Positions 27,235 to 36,703 of a stretch of 64,000 bases of DNA are shown here, piece by piece. The notes under the pieces were generated by a model. The model was not told the DNA's origin. It did not search any database and worked only from the letters and a program-made list of their open reading frames with translations. The stretch is from Oceanobacillus sp. FSL K6-2867 (GTDB taxonomy: Bacteria > Bacillota > Bacilli > Bacillales > Amphibacillaceae), in assembly GCF_037963145.1 (NCBI RefSeq), contig NZ_CP150144.1:1488001-1552000 (forward strand), read 5' to 3'. The stretch's first letter is position 1. Each line of letters starts with the position of its first letter. A program made the translations under genes and the position numbers.

Positions 27235-28059
27235 TTATCGTTTATTCATCTCATTTGGAACAGCGTTACTACGGATCCCTTTATCCAGCGATGCGATTTT
27301 TTCCATTTCTTCATTGCTTAATTCAAAATCAAATACATCCAAATTCTCTTTCATTCTTGATGGTGTAACGGTTTTGGGAATCACAACCATATCCGATTGT
27401 AAATGCCAGCGCAGAATAATTTGTGCAGCTGTTTTTCCCTTTTGTTTCGCTATCTCTTGTATAAGGTCGTTTTCCAGCACATCTTTTCCATTCATCAGCG
27501 GGCTGTATGCTTCAACATGAATTCCATGTTCCTTACAATAAGCACGTAACTCCTTCTGCTGTAGATATGGATGACATTCCACTTGATTGATTGCTGGTAC
27601 TATTTCACACACTTCTAAAATTCGTTCCAAATGCTCGATATCAAAATTACAAACACCAATCGCTCTTACCCGACCGTCTTTGTATAGCTTTTCTAATGCC
27701 TGATATGTTTCAACATATTGGTCAAATTTCGGTGTTGGCCAATGAATGAGATAAAGATCAACATATTCAAGTCCTAATCTTCCTAAGCTTGCGTCAAATG
27801 CATTTAATGTGTTTTCATAACCTTGATCACTATTCCATACTTTCGTGGTAATAAAAAGCTCTTCTCGGGCAATACCGCTATTTGCAATTGCTTTTCCAAC
27901 GCCAGATTCGTTTCCATATATTTTAGCTGTATCAATCGAGCGGTATCCAGCTTGTAATGCTTGGTCAACCGGAATTGACACCTCTTCGTCTGGAACCTTC
28001 CAAACACCATAACCTAACTGTGGCATTTGTATACCATTATTCAACGTTACATGTTGCAT
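27235..28059 (-). CDS. Aldo/keto reductase (YtbE/YvgN type)
   Basis: NADPH-dependent TIM-barrel oxidoreductase of 274 aa. The catalytic tetrad regions are visible: Asp and Tyr in SIDTAKIYGNE, Lys in FITTKVW and His in YLIHWP. The cofactor site is IPKTVTPSRMKEN. Such enzymes reduce aldehydes such as methylglyoxal; the physiological substrate cannot be read from sequence. It is a single gene with its own promoter region. Confidence 0.9.
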   Translation of the reverse strand: MQHVTLNNGIQMPQLGYGVWKVPDEEVSIPVDQALQAGYRSIDTAKIYGNESGVGKAIANSGIAREELFITTKVWNSDQGYENTLNAFDASLGRLGLEYVDLYLIHWPTPKFDQYVETYQALEKLYKDGRVRAIGVCNFDIEHLERILEVCEIVPAINQVECHPYLQQKELRAYCKEHGIHVEAYSPLMNGKDVLENDLIQEIAKQKGKTAAQIILRWHLQSDMVVIPKTVTPSRMKENLDVFDFELSNEEMEKIASLDKGIRSNAVPNEMNKR

Positions 28060-28211
28060 TTCTCATCTTCCCTTCCATCAGTATACAAAAACTATTTTAC
28101 CTAACCAACGATAAATTAACCATTATTCTGAACTCAGCATTTCGGTGAATTAGATTTTTTTCACCCTTGTAAAAATTTTTAAATAATTCCCTTCATACTT
28201 TTGACCTATTA

Positions 28212-28219
28212 TCCGATAT
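28212..28219 (+). promoter_or_regulatory. Possible sigma-D -10 element of the chemoreceptor gene
   Basis: TCCGATAT resembles the sigma-D -10 GCCGATAT and lies 28 bases before the start codon. The expected TAAA at -35 is not clearly present (TCAT), so this is tentative. Confidence 0.3.
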
Positions 28220-28247
28220 ACTAAACGGAGCTTAAGGGGGAGATAGA

Positions 28248-30014
28248 ATGCAAATGAAAAAGAATCAACGAACAAAAAAGCAGAATTCAGCCAAAAAAAC
28301 TGGAAGACAGCGGATATTTTTCATTCATAATATTAAGATTGGCAAAAAATATTTATATGCATTTATAGCAACAATCCTATTATTTACATGTTCAAGTCTT
28401 TTAGTCTACTTCCAATTGGAACAAGGACAGAGAGACGTAGAATCAGCTAATGAATATATTGACCGTGTGAATACACTAACAGAGCTATCATCTATCATTC
28501 AAGCTAAAGATGTTCAAATAGCTGACTACCTGCTAACAAGAAATGCAGTTTACATAGAGGCTTTTGAAAACTACCAAAGCCAGTTTAATGCAATTGTCGA
28601 ACAACTTGAACCGATGCTGGCAAATGATGAACAACGTTCCATGTATCAGGAGCTTATTATATCTGATGCAGCGATTAACTCTACATTTACAGATAAAATG
28701 GTTACATATATGGAAAACGATCAGGCTACGCTTGCTAATACATTACGCGAGACGACATACAGATTTCGAACAGGTAATGTAGAGATTGTAGAGGGGCTTG
28801 TTCAGATGACGAAATCCGAACAATTGGAAGCAACGGAAAATGCAGCTGGAAGCATGAAAAATGTTACCGCAATCCTGTTCATTGCAAATATAACTACTAT
28901 CGTCGCTGGAATTATTATTTTTACACTCATAAGCAGAAATGTGACATTAAACTTAAAGCGAATTGTTAAAATTACTTCAGAGGTAGCAAACGGTAATTTA
29001 ACTGTTGCAAAACTTAATTACAATGGAAAAGATGAAATCGGACAATTAGCTTCATCTGTTAATCTGATGAAGGAAAATATGCAGCGAGTACTGCAAAATG
29101 TAACAACCGCTAGTGGTGCTGTTTCAAGTCGAAGTGAAGAACTAACACAAGCAGCTAATGAAGTAAAAGAAGGGAACACACAAATTGCCGTAACGATGGA
29201 GGAGCTTTCTTCTGGTGCAGAGACACAGGCAAATGGGGCATCTGACTTAGCAGAAAACATGAATGAATTTGTGAAAACGGTTATTCAATCTGAAAAGAGC
29301 GGTCAGGAAATTGCTGTAGCATCACAAGGTATACTCGCCTTGACAACAGATGGCACAACATTAATGAATGAATCTGTCCAGCAAATGCAACGGATTAATA
29401 CAATTGTCTCCGAATCGGTTGATCGGGTGAAAAACCTTGATAAACAGTCAAAGGAAATATCAAATCTTGTTTCTGTTATTAAGGAAATTGCAAATCAGAC
29501 CAACTTACTTTCATTGAATGCAGCAATTGAAGCCGCCAGGGCTGGCGAGCATGGAAAAGGGTTCGCTGTTGTTGCTGATGAAGTTAGAAAGTTATCGGAG
29601 CAGGTAGCTTCATCTGTATTAGAAATTACTTCTATTGTGAATGCCATCCAATCCGATACAAAGCATGTTGTTGAATCACTGTCTTCTGGTTATGACGAAG
29701 TACAGACCGGGTCTAGTCATATAGAAGAAACAAGATTAAGTTTTGATACTATTCAAGAGGCGGTTACTGCAATGGCAACTAAAATCAGTTCTATTTCAGC
29801 TAATTTAAAAGACATAGCTGGAAATAGTAATTCCATGAACCATCTTATTGAAGAAATTGCTTCTGTATCAGAAGAGTCTGCTGCAGGAGTTGAACAAGCA
29901 GCCGCTTCAGCACAGCAAACTGCAAGTTCTATGGAAGAAGTTTCTCATAGTGCCGATGAGCTTGCTGGTCTTGCAGAACAATTAAATGAACAGCTAACCA
30001 GCTTTAAACTCTAG
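28248..30014 (+). CDS. Methyl-accepting chemotaxis protein
   Basis: Chemoreceptor of 588 aa behind a GGGGGAG ribosome site. A basic N-terminus (1-35) is followed by TM1 (about 36-57), a helical extracellular sensor of about 140 residues (four-helix-bundle or CHASE3 type), TM2 (about 203-226), a HAMP linker, and a long coiled coil with the CheA/CheW-binding hairpin [34 protein letters not shown] (about 412-445). The end has Gln/Glu-rich methylation helices and no CheR-docking pentapeptide. It indicates a motile organism. The ligand is unknown. Confidence 0.92.
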   Translation: MQMKKNQRTKKQNSAKKTGRQRIFFIHNIKIGKKYLYAFIATILLFTCSSLLVYFQLEQGQRDVESANEYIDRVNTLTELSSIIQAKDVQIADYLLTRNAVYIEAFENYQSQFNAIVEQLEPMLANDEQRSMYQELIISDAAINSTFTDKMVTYMENDQATLANTLRETTYRFRTGNVEIVEGLVQMTKSEQLEATENAAGSMKNVTAILFIANITTIVAGIIIFTLISRNVTLNLKRIVKITSEVANGNLTVAKLNYNGKDEIGQLASSVNLMKENMQRVLQNVTTASGAVSSRSEELTQAANEVKEGNTQIAVTMEELSSGAETQANGASDLAENMNEFVKTVIQSEKSGQEIAVASQGILALTTDGTTLMNESVQQMQRINTIVSESVDRVKNLDKQSKEISNLVSVIKEIANQTNLLSLNAAIEAARAGEHGKGFAVVADEVRKLSEQVASSVLEITSIVNAIQSDTKHVVESLSSGYDEVQTGSSHIEETRLSFDTIQEAVTAMATKISSISANLKDIAGNSNSMNHLIEEIASVSEESAAGVEQAAASAQQTASSMEEVSHSADELAGLAEQLNEQLTSFKL

Positions 30015-30020
30015 TATTAT

Positions 30021-30060
30021 AAAAAGGGCAGACCACAAATCGAGTCTGCCTATTGCTTTT
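30021..30060 (+). terminator. Terminator of the chemoreceptor gene
   Basis: GGCAGAC/GTCTGCC stem with a 10-base loop, followed by TATTGCTTTT. Confidence 0.7.
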
Positions 30061-30114
30061 GATTGCAGATCTAACAATAAATAATTTTCCAGCATAAAAA
30101 GTTATAACGTAACA

Positions 30115-30678
30115 TTAGTCGTCCTTATACAAATAGCAATCCTTTGTATGATCGTTTACCATGCCAGTTGCTTGCATAAATGCATAGCAAATCGTTGGAC
30201 CAACAAATGTAAAGCCACGCTTTTTCAAATCCTTGCTCATTTTTTCGGATTCAGTCGTTATTGCCGGTACATCTTCACCCGATAACCATTTATTTAAGAT
30301 TGGAGTTCCTCCAACAAATTTCCAAATATAATGATCAAACGACCCAAATTCTTCTTGGACCTTAATAAATGCACGTGCATTTGTTATCACTGATCTTATT
30401 TTTCGTTTGTTACGTATAACCCCCTCATTTTGCTCAAGTTCAGCAATTTTAGCATCCTCGTACATGCTGACTTTCTTTACATCAAAATAATCGAATGCTT
30501 CCCGGTAATGCTCCCTGCGCTTTAATATTGTAATCCAGCTTAACCCTGCTTGCGCACCTTCCAGCGTGAGCATTTCGAATAATTTTCTATCATCATGAAC
30601 AGGTCTCCCCCATTCATGATCATGATACTCTATATAAAGCGGGTCTGTTGTCACCCACGCACATCGTTGTTTATCCAT
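30115..30678 (-). CDS. tag: DNA-3-methyladenine glycosylase I (Tag)
   Basis: Helix-hairpin-helix DNA glycosylase that removes 3-methyladenine. From ATG 30678 it is 187 aa, exactly the E. coli Tag length, and begins like it (RCAWVTTDPLYIEYHDHEWG). The zinc site is formed by the early Cys and His and the late H-x3-C in NDHTKDC; the catalytic-pocket segment TLEGAQAGLSWITIL is clear. The start overlaps the stop of the sulfurtransferase gene, so both are probably one transcript. Confidence 0.92.
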   Translation of the reverse strand: MDKQRCAWVTTDPLYIEYHDHEWGRPVHDDRKLFEMLTLEGAQAGLSWITILKRREHYREAFDYFDVKKVSMYEDAKIAELEQNEGVIRNKRKIRSVITNARAFIKVQEEFGSFDHYIWKFVGGTPILNKWLSGEDVPAITTESEKMSKDLKKRGFTFVGPTICYAFMQATGMVNDHTKDCYLYKDD

Positions 30679-31510
30679 CAGCTTCAACTTCATTTTCATC
30701 ATAGGAAATCCAATCGCTGAAACTCCCCGGATATAGCTTGACATTCGTGAAGCCGGCTGATTTCAGCGCCAAAATATTCGGGCATGCTGACACACCAGAA
30801 CCACAGGATACAATAATTTCATCATCCTTTGATAGATCAGAGAAATGCTGTTCAAGATCCTCTTCTTTTTTCCATGTGCCATCATCAGCTAGTAAGTCTT
30901 TCCAGAAATAGTTGACAGCTCCCGGTATATGCCCTGCTTTGCGATATAATGGCTCTGTCTTTCCCTGGTAACGTTCTGGCGCCCTGGAATCGATCAGTAC
31001 AGCTGTATTTGTTTCTGTTTTTTCTTTCACTTCTTCCATATTTACTGTGTTTTCACTTTGAAGCACAGCTTGGAATTCTTTTGCTTTTAAAGAAGGTATC
31101 TCACCTGTTACTTCATTGCCTTCCTCTACCCAGCGATGATAGCCACCTTCTAAAATATATACTTTTTCATGTCCTATAGATTCCAATAACCACCACAGTC
31201 TTGCAGCAAACATCTCATTCCCCTGATCATAAATAACTACTGTCGTATCATTATCGACCCCGATGTTCCCCACTTTTGCAGCAAACATTTTTAAATCTGG
31301 AAGTGGATGATTTCCCCCATGCTTTTCTGTGCGAGCTGATAAATCCTTATCTAAATCCATATATACAGCTCCAGGCAAGTGACCTTTTAAATACATTTTT
31401 CTCCCTGCATCGGGATCATCCAATTGGAAACGCACGTCAACAATCACTGTGTTATTTTGGCCATTTTCTAACCGTTTTTTTAAACGACTGACACTAATTA
31501 AATGCTTCAT
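30671..31510 (-). CDS. Thiosulfate/3-mercaptopyruvate sulfurtransferase
   Basis: Two-domain rhodanese of 279 aa. ATG 31510 is preferred with GAGGAGGAGA directly upstream; earlier in-frame ATG 31525 lies ahead of this site. The N-terminal domain is inactive (YDQGNEMFAAR), and the C-terminal loop VSCGSGVSACPN bears the catalytic Cys. The CGSGV-type loop points to 3-mercaptopyruvate preference, by family knowledge. It overlaps tag by 8 bases. Confidence 0.9.
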   Translation of the reverse strand: MKHLISVSRLKKRLENGQNNTVIVDVRFQLDDPDAGRKMYLKGHLPGAVYMDLDKDLSARTEKHGGNHPLPDLKMFAAKVGNIGVDNDTTVVIYDQGNEMFAARLWWLLESIGHEKVYILEGGYHRWVEEGNEVTGEIPSLKAKEFQAVLQSENTVNMEEVKEKTETNTAVLIDSRAPERYQGKTEPLYRKAGHIPGAVNYFWKDLLADDGTWKKEEDLEQHFSDLSKDDEIIVSCGSGVSACPNILALKSAGFTNVKLYPGSFSDWISYDENEVEADG

Positions 31511-31727
31511 GATTCTCCTCCTCATAGGTTTTCATATTATCAAAACTGGATTTCTAGCTTTGCAAAAAACTGTATTATTTTATCAAGTATATAGCATCTA
31601 TTCGGTTACTATCCTATCCTAAACTTATTTCGACAAAAAGCCACTTATTCCTTTTTCTAATTATTTCGAGTTCCGTTATTTATTATGTTAAAATAAACAT
31701 AATCGAAATTAAAGGAGCGAATCACAG

Positions 31728-32957
31728 ATGAAGGAAGAAATCATTAAACGCTTTACTACATACGTAAAAATAGATACACAATCAAATGAAGATTCAACAA
31801 CAATACCGACTACAGAAGGCCAGCTTCAGCTTGTTAACCTGTTAGCAGATGAATTAAAGGAAATTGGAATGGAAGACGTGGAAATTGATGAGAATGGCTA
31901 TCTAATGGCTACCCTCCCTGCCAACATCGATAAAAATGTTCCAACAATCGGCTTTCTAGCACATGTAGATACTGCTACAGATTTTACAGGTGAAAATGTC
32001 AATCCACAAATCGTAGAAAACTTTGATGGGGACGATATCGTATTAAATCAGGAATTAAATGTTGTATTATCGGCAAATGAATTCCCGGAGTTACCAAGCT
32101 ATAAAGGCCATACGTTAATTACTACCGACGGTACAACCTTACTTGGTGCAGACAATAAAGCAGGAATTGCAGAGATTATGACTGCGATGAACTATTTAAT
32201 TCAGCATCCGGAAATCAAGCATGGACGGATTCGTATAGCATTTACACCAGATGAAGAAATTGGCCGCGGACCACATAAATTCGATGTCCCCCGCTTTGAC
32301 GCATCATATGCCTATACGGTAGATGGCGGTCCGTTAGGTGAATTACAATACGAAAGCTTTAATGCTGCGGCAGCTAAAGTAACTTTCCGTGGTAATAGTG
32401 TTCATCCGGGTACAGCTAAAAATAAAATGGTTAACTCCGGTAAATTAGCTGCCGATTTCATTAACAAATTTCCAGATGATGAATCCCCAGAACATACAGA
32501 AGGCTATGAAGGCTTCTACCATCTTATTTCTGTTAATGGGGATGTAGAAGAGACAAAGGTTTACTACATTATTCGCGACCACGATCGTGAAAAGTTTGAA
32601 GCACGAAAAGCAACCGTAGAGCAATTCGTAAATGAAATAAAAGCACAGTATGGGGAGTCAGCTGTCCAATTAGAAATGAAAGATCAATACTATAATATGC
32701 GCGAAAAAATTGAACCCGTGAAGGAAATTGTAGAAATCGCAGACCAAGCGATGAGAAATTTAAACATCGAACCCATTATTGAGCCGGTTCGGGGTGGAAC
32801 AGATGGCTCGCAGCTTTCTTATATGGGACTGCCTACGCCAAACATCTTTACAGGCGGGGAAAACTTCCATGGAAAATTTGAATATATTTCAGTAGACAAT
32901 ATGGAGAAGGCATCACATGTCATTATCGAAATCAGTAAATTGTTTGCTGCTAAATAA
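31728..32957 (+). CDS. pepT: Peptidase T (tripeptidase)
   Basis: M20B di-zinc aminotripeptidase of 409 aa, removing the N-terminal residue of tripeptides in the cytoplasm. Metal ligands and catalytic residues appear as [36 protein letters not shown], and the late [10 protein letters not shown]. The AAGGAG site lies before the ATG. Single gene with promoter and terminator. Confidence 0.95.
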   Translation: MKEEIIKRFTTYVKIDTQSNEDSTTIPTTEGQLQLVNLLADELKEIGMEDVEIDENGYLMATLPANIDKNVPTIGFLAHVDTATDFTGENVNPQIVENFDGDDIVLNQELNVVLSANEFPELPSYKGHTLITTDGTTLLGADNKAGIAEIMTAMNYLIQHPEIKHGRIRIAFTPDEEIGRGPHKFDVPRFDASYAYTVDGGPLGELQYESFNAAAAKVTFRGNSVHPGTAKNKMVNSGKLAADFINKFPDDESPEHTEGYEGFYHLISVNGDVEETKVYYIIRDHDREKFEARKATVEQFVNEIKAQYGESAVQLEMKDQYYNMREKIEPVKEIVEIADQAMRNLNIEPIIEPVRGGTDGSQLSYMGLPTPNIFTGGENFHGKFEYISVDNMEKASHVIIEISKLFAAK

Positions 32958-32966
32958 GACGTATTA

Positions 32967-32998
32967 AAATCAGGCCCACATGTTGGGTCTGATTTTTT
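32967..32998 (+). terminator. Terminator of pepT
   Basis: AAATCAGGCCC pairs with GGGTCTGATTT (one G-U pair), followed by T. Confidence 0.85.
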
Positions 32999-33209
32999 CC
33001 AAAAGCCCTTAGAGAAACTTAGCAGCAATTCTCTCTATCTATAATTTTTCTGAATGATTCGCATTTTCCTCGTATATTGCCCTTGGGGTAGCATGTATGA
33101 GAAAATAGATAAAGCTTTTTTACTTCTGCCTGTCGTCATAAACACATAGACTAATAGTAGTGACTTTTTGGGCGCACTCTAGCAGCAGAAACACAAGGAG
33201 AGAATTTTA

Positions 33210-34244
33210 ATGTTTAAGAAACCTATGTTGATTCTATTTCAAATTGTAATGATAGCATTCATTACGGCAGCGTGTAATACTCCCGAACAACCAAATAGCA
33301 ATTCAAAAGAGCCTGAAGAAAAACCTGCACATTCAGAATCTAATCCCACAGATACAGACGAGTTCAGCGAAATCCCTGATGAATCACTGCAAAAAAAAGA
33401 TTCAGGGGAAGAAGTAAAACAGCTTCAGCTCGCTTTAAATGAAATTGGATACGAGCTTAACCCCACTGGTGAGTATGACGAAACGACAACATGGGCAATT
33501 ACGGATTTTCAATTACAACATGATAACATACTCGTTTCAGGGATCTATGATGAGGAAACAAAACAGCTATTAGAAGAGCTCATTAAAAATAATGATATCA
33601 TTAAAGCTGGTGATGGCCTACCACAGAAAGCAGAGCCTGCGTTTACAAATTCGGGAACAGAAATTATTGCGAATCCATATGATCAACTTGGTCTCATAAA
33701 TAAAGAACATGCATTACCAGATGATTATATACCAGAAGATCTCGTAATCCCGGATGTACCGTTCCCATTTGCAGAGGATCTTCCAAAAAAACAAATGCGG
33801 AAAGCGGCAGCCACAGCCTTGGAAGAGCTTTTTGAAGCTTCAGAGGAATCAGAGCTTGAACTTTACGCACAGTCTGGGTATCGTTCTTACGAAAGACAGG
33901 ACGCGATCTTTGCAGCAAATGTAGATGCACATGGTGAAGAAGCGGCAAATAACTTCAGCGCTCGTCCAGGAGAAAGTGAGCATCAATCCGGCCTGACAAT
34001 GGATGTTACAAGTCCAGGAGTCAATTTTGACTTAGTGATCGAATTTGGCGAAACAAAAGAAGGTCAATGGATTAAAGAAAACGCTGCAGATTACGGGTTT
34101 ATTATCAGGTATCCAGAAGGAAAAGAAGACATAACAGTATATCAATACGAACCATGGCATCTCCGTTATGTTGGCGTAAAAGCTGCTCAGGAGATTATGT
34201 CACAAGGAATAACATTAGAGGAATATTTAGAAGCAAATGAATAA
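33210..34244 (+). CDS. Peptidoglycan-binding VanY-type D,D-carboxypeptidase lipoprotein
   Basis: Lipoprotein of 344 aa: signal ending in TAAC (Cys22), acidic linker, PG_binding_1 repeat (about 68-118; SGEEVKQLQLALNEIGYEL), and an M15B VanY domain (about 195-340). The zinc and catalytic blocks are QSGYRSYERQ, GESEHQSGLTMDV and YEPWHLRYVG. It trims terminal D-Ala from stem peptides outside the membrane. In a genome without other signs of glycopeptide resistance it is best read as a housekeeping wall enzyme. Confidence 0.9.
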   Translation: MFKKPMLILFQIVMIAFITAACNTPEQPNSNSKEPEEKPAHSESNPTDTDEFSEIPDESLQKKDSGEEVKQLQLALNEIGYELNPTGEYDETTTWAITDFQLQHDNILVSGIYDEETKQLLEELIKNNDIIKAGDGLPQKAEPAFTNSGTEIIANPYDQLGLINKEHALPDDYIPEDLVIPDVPFPFAEDLPKKQMRKAAATALEELFEASEESELELYAQSGYRSYERQDAIFAANVDAHGEEAANNFSARPGESEHQSGLTMDVTSPGVNFDLVIEFGETKEGQWIKENAADYGFIIRYPEGKEDITVYQYEPWHLRYVGVKAAQEIMSQGITLEEYLEANE

Positions 34245-34253
34245 ATAAATTGC

Positions 34254-34283
34254 AATCCTGTTTCCTGTAAACAGGATTTTTTA
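34254..34283 (+). terminator. Terminator of the VanY-like gene
   Basis: AATCCTGTTT/AAACAGGATT stem, 5-base loop, then a run of T. Confidence 0.9.
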
Positions 34284-34308
34284 TTAGTCCCTGGCTATAG
34301 TGGAAATC

Positions 34309-34851
34309 TTATTTCACCTCCCTAATCCAAGAGATTTCTTTGTGCAAATCCAGGTCAATCTGTGCGTCTAACACACGAATTCTTTCCAATGCATACGAGT
34401 CTTCAATCGTTTTATAATGATGTTTGCCACCGTTCTCTTCATCTGCTTCATCTGCCATCGCTACTACTTGCTGAAGCGGCTTTAGTTCGAGCTCGCCCTT
34501 TGGCAGATATGAATCAGTGTGCAGGAGAATTGCAACTGCTATTTCTTTTGCTGCTTGTCGGTCTTCGCCTATCCGAATAAGCAGCTTATGTGCACGACTT
34601 GCACCTTTAATTGCATGAATGTCATTCTCTCTGTAAAGATCATAATCCCATTCACCATCTCGATACCATGTGTAATGCCCAATATCATGTAATAGTGCTG
34701 CCTTCGTCGCTAAGTCCGGATTCACACCAAACTGTTTTGAAAACATATACGCATATTCAGCTACAGCAATCGCGTGGGCAATCCCTGAACGCTTTAGGTA
34801 CTTCTGTGTAATTGGGTGAACGAAAACATGTTCCAATGTTACATTTCTCAT
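34309..34851 (-). CDS. HD-domain phosphohydrolase
   Basis: Predicted metal-dependent phosphohydrolase, 180 aa. ATG 34851 follows AAAGGAGAG with 9 bases between; the longer frame to 34929 has no such site. HD ligands appear as GIAHAIAVAEYA, ALLHDIGHY and ILLHTDSY with a late ADEAD. I recognise the HD superfamily but not a subfamily with known substrate. It stands alone. Confidence 0.75.
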   Translation of the reverse strand: MRNVTLEHVFVHPITQKYLKRSGIAHAIAVAEYAYMFSKQFGVNPDLATKAALLHDIGHYTWYRDGEWDYDLYRENDIHAIKGASRAHKLLIRIGEDRQAAKEIAVAILLHTDSYLPKGELELKPLQQVVAMADEADEENGGKHHYKTIEDSYALERIRVLDAQIDLDLHKEISWIREVK

Positions 34852-35040
34852 ATCTGAACGCTCTCCTTTCGATGTAATTATTGTAGTTAAAATTTCAACG
34901 ACTATATCATAAATCTTACTTACTTGCAATAATAACCGATTAAATTATTTTAAAACATCGTCTAAAAAGCGGAATTGTTATACGAAAATAAGCATTTCTC
35001 GTAGGGGCCGTTCCAGTATATCAGCTATATGCGTACAGTC

Positions 35041-35075
35041 AAAAAAACGCTGCCCATCTGAGATAAACAGCGTCT
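35041..35075 (-). terminator. Terminator of the DUF2269 gene
   Basis: ACGCTG/CAGCGT stem with a 15-base loop; the minus strand continues with seven T. Confidence 0.7.
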
Positions 35076-35079
35076 TTCT

Positions 35080-35532
35080 TTAAAATGGCTTCAAAATCAT
35101 TAATGCAATAATGATTAAGAAAATAATATTGGTTATATGTTCATAAAAGAATAGTTTACCAGCCAACGAATAATAACTCTCTGGGATTATTTCTCCCCTA
35201 TGGGTTCTTAACAGATCTTTTATCGGCTTCGATTTTGGAGATAATACAAGTGGTCCAAATGCTAATGCAATCAAAAACAAACTGAGACTGAGCCAATACC
35301 ATCCCTGTGCAAATAAATACGGATTAAGGAAACCCATCCAAATCCCAGTTACGAGTAATAATGTACCACCGACCATAGTATAAATATGTAATTGGTTACG
35401 GATAACAAATGCATGGCGAAGCTCCGTCATATTGCTTGCCTTATTCACGATTACAGCCATCACAAGACCTGGTCCCATTCCTAATATGGCAGAAAATATA
35501 TGAATAAATAGTAGCAATCCATAAAATGACAT
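35080..35532 (-). CDS. DUF2269-type four-helix membrane protein
   Basis: Integral membrane protein of 150 aa with four hydrophobic helices. His residues lie in helix 1 (LLFIHIFSAILGMGPGL), in NQLHIYTMVGG, and near the end (FFYEHITNI), a layout compatible with heme or metal binding. The family has no established function. Confidence 0.7.
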   Translation of the reverse strand: MSFYGLLLFIHIFSAILGMGPGLVMAVIVNKASNMTELRHAFVIRNQLHIYTMVGGTLLLVTGIWMGFLNPYLFAQGWYWLSLSLFLIALAFGPLVLSPKSKPIKDLLRTHRGEIIPESYYSLAGKLFFYEHITNIIFLIIIALMILKPF

Positions 35533-35835
35533 TAATACAACCTCCTCTACCCATTATCATACACCTATTTAATTGGTGGAGGCTGTGATATCTGTCACCC
35601 CAAAAGCACATTACTTACTAAATATCATAAAAAACGCTTTGAAGTACAGTGTTTTGTTAATACATCATATCTTCTCCCTCTTTACCACAATAAACCTTTG
35701 TTATAAAAAAAGACGTACTTAGCTCTTTATATCACTTGGAAAAGTCCTTTAATCAACCAATTGCTTTTTATTAGTTTATCAGATACAATTTAAATGATAA
35801 CAGTTATCAATTAACTAATATAGGGGTCGCTATAT
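35533..35835. other. Divergent intergenic region
   Basis: AT-rich spacer between divergent genes. TTATCAATTAACTAATA near 35804-35820 is the only suggestive region; I see no gene or clear operator. Confidence 0.4.
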
Positions 35836-36384
35836 ATGCAAAAATCAGAATTAGCAAAAATTATCCGGGAAAGACGAGCAATAAAAAAAGGATATAATGA
35901 TAAAATAGTAACAGAAGAAGTAGTACTGGAATTATTAGATGATGCCATTTGGGCACCAAACCACGGCATGAGACAGCCATGGAGGTTTATTTTCGTTAAT
36001 GCCGATCAAAAGCCTAGCTTTGCGAAAAAAATTGCTTCAACTTATCCTGAGGAAAGACAGCAAAACAGAGAAGATTATTTGAATGAGCCAAGCGCTATTT
36101 TGGTTGTCATTATGGATGAGCCGGATATTCCGAAACAATGGGATGAAAACTACGGCGCAATGTCTGCCATGATTCAAAACTTTTGGCTTCTTGCATGGGA
36201 AAAGAAGCTTGGTGTTGTCTGGAAGACGAACCCACATATTTATGATCCAAAAGTAAAAGAAATCCTTGGTGTAAATGCTAACGAAAAAATTGTTGGTTTT
36301 CTCCATATGGGCTATTTTGATCAGCTTCCAGAAACGAAAGACAGAATTTCAGCAAAAGCAAAATTCAGTTTATTCAAAGGTTAA
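35836..36384 (+). CDS. Nitroreductase-family flavoprotein (YfhC-like)
   Basis: FMN-dependent oxidoreductase of 182 aa. Conserved elements are the N-terminal RRAIKKGYNDK, WAPNHGMRQPWRF (FMN contacts), an acidic middle, and IVGFLHMGYFDQLP near the end. Closest in memory to the Bacillus YfhC group. The natural electron acceptor is unknown. Confidence 0.85.
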   Translation: MQKSELAKIIRERRAIKKGYNDKIVTEEVVLELLDDAIWAPNHGMRQPWRFIFVNADQKPSFAKKIASTYPEERQQNREDYLNEPSAILVVIMDEPDIPKQWDENYGAMSAMIQNFWLLAWEKKLGVVWKTNPHIYDPKVKEILGVNANEKIVGFLHMGYFDQLPETKDRISAKAKFSLFKG

Positions 36385-36391
36385 TTATGGC

Positions 36392-36436
36392 AAAAAAACG
36401 AGCGGCTAAGATTAGGTATAATCACTGCCGCTCATT
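36392..36436. terminator. Bidirectional terminator, nitroreductase versus SHOCT gene
   Basis: GAGCGGC...AATC-type stem (GAGCGGCtaaGATT / AATCactGCCGCTC) with seven A on the left and ATTTATTT on the right. It is strongest for the minus strand. Confidence 0.8.
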
Positions 36437-36633
36437 TATTTCCCGCGTCTTCTTTTAGCTTCCTCAAAATCATCCTCGGTAATTTCTCCGCTTTCCAATC
36501 TTTTTTTCATCATTTCCAGCGAATCATCTTCCCTCGTTTGGGATTTTTTCGCTCTAAATTTGCTCAAAATAATGATAATGATGATGAATATAATGATGGT
36601 TACAGCAAATCTCACAATTAATTCCACAGGCAT
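36436..36633 (-). CDS. SHOCT-domain small membrane protein
   Basis: 65-aa protein from ATG 36633 (GAGG 8 bases upstream). One N-terminal hydrophobic helix with a long Ile run, a short basic hinge, then the SHOCT motif LEMMKKRLESGEITEDDFEEAKR, a short C-terminal helical module of unknown role. Confidence 0.8.
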   Translation of the reverse strand: MPVELIVRFAVTIIIFIIIIIILSKFRAKKSQTREDDSLEMMKKRLESGEITEDDFEEAKRRRGK

Positions 36634-36703
36634 CACCCTCACCTCATTATGCATTATTCCCTTTTCCTAAATCTTTTAATCTGAAACCATAAGGATTGCA
36701 GTG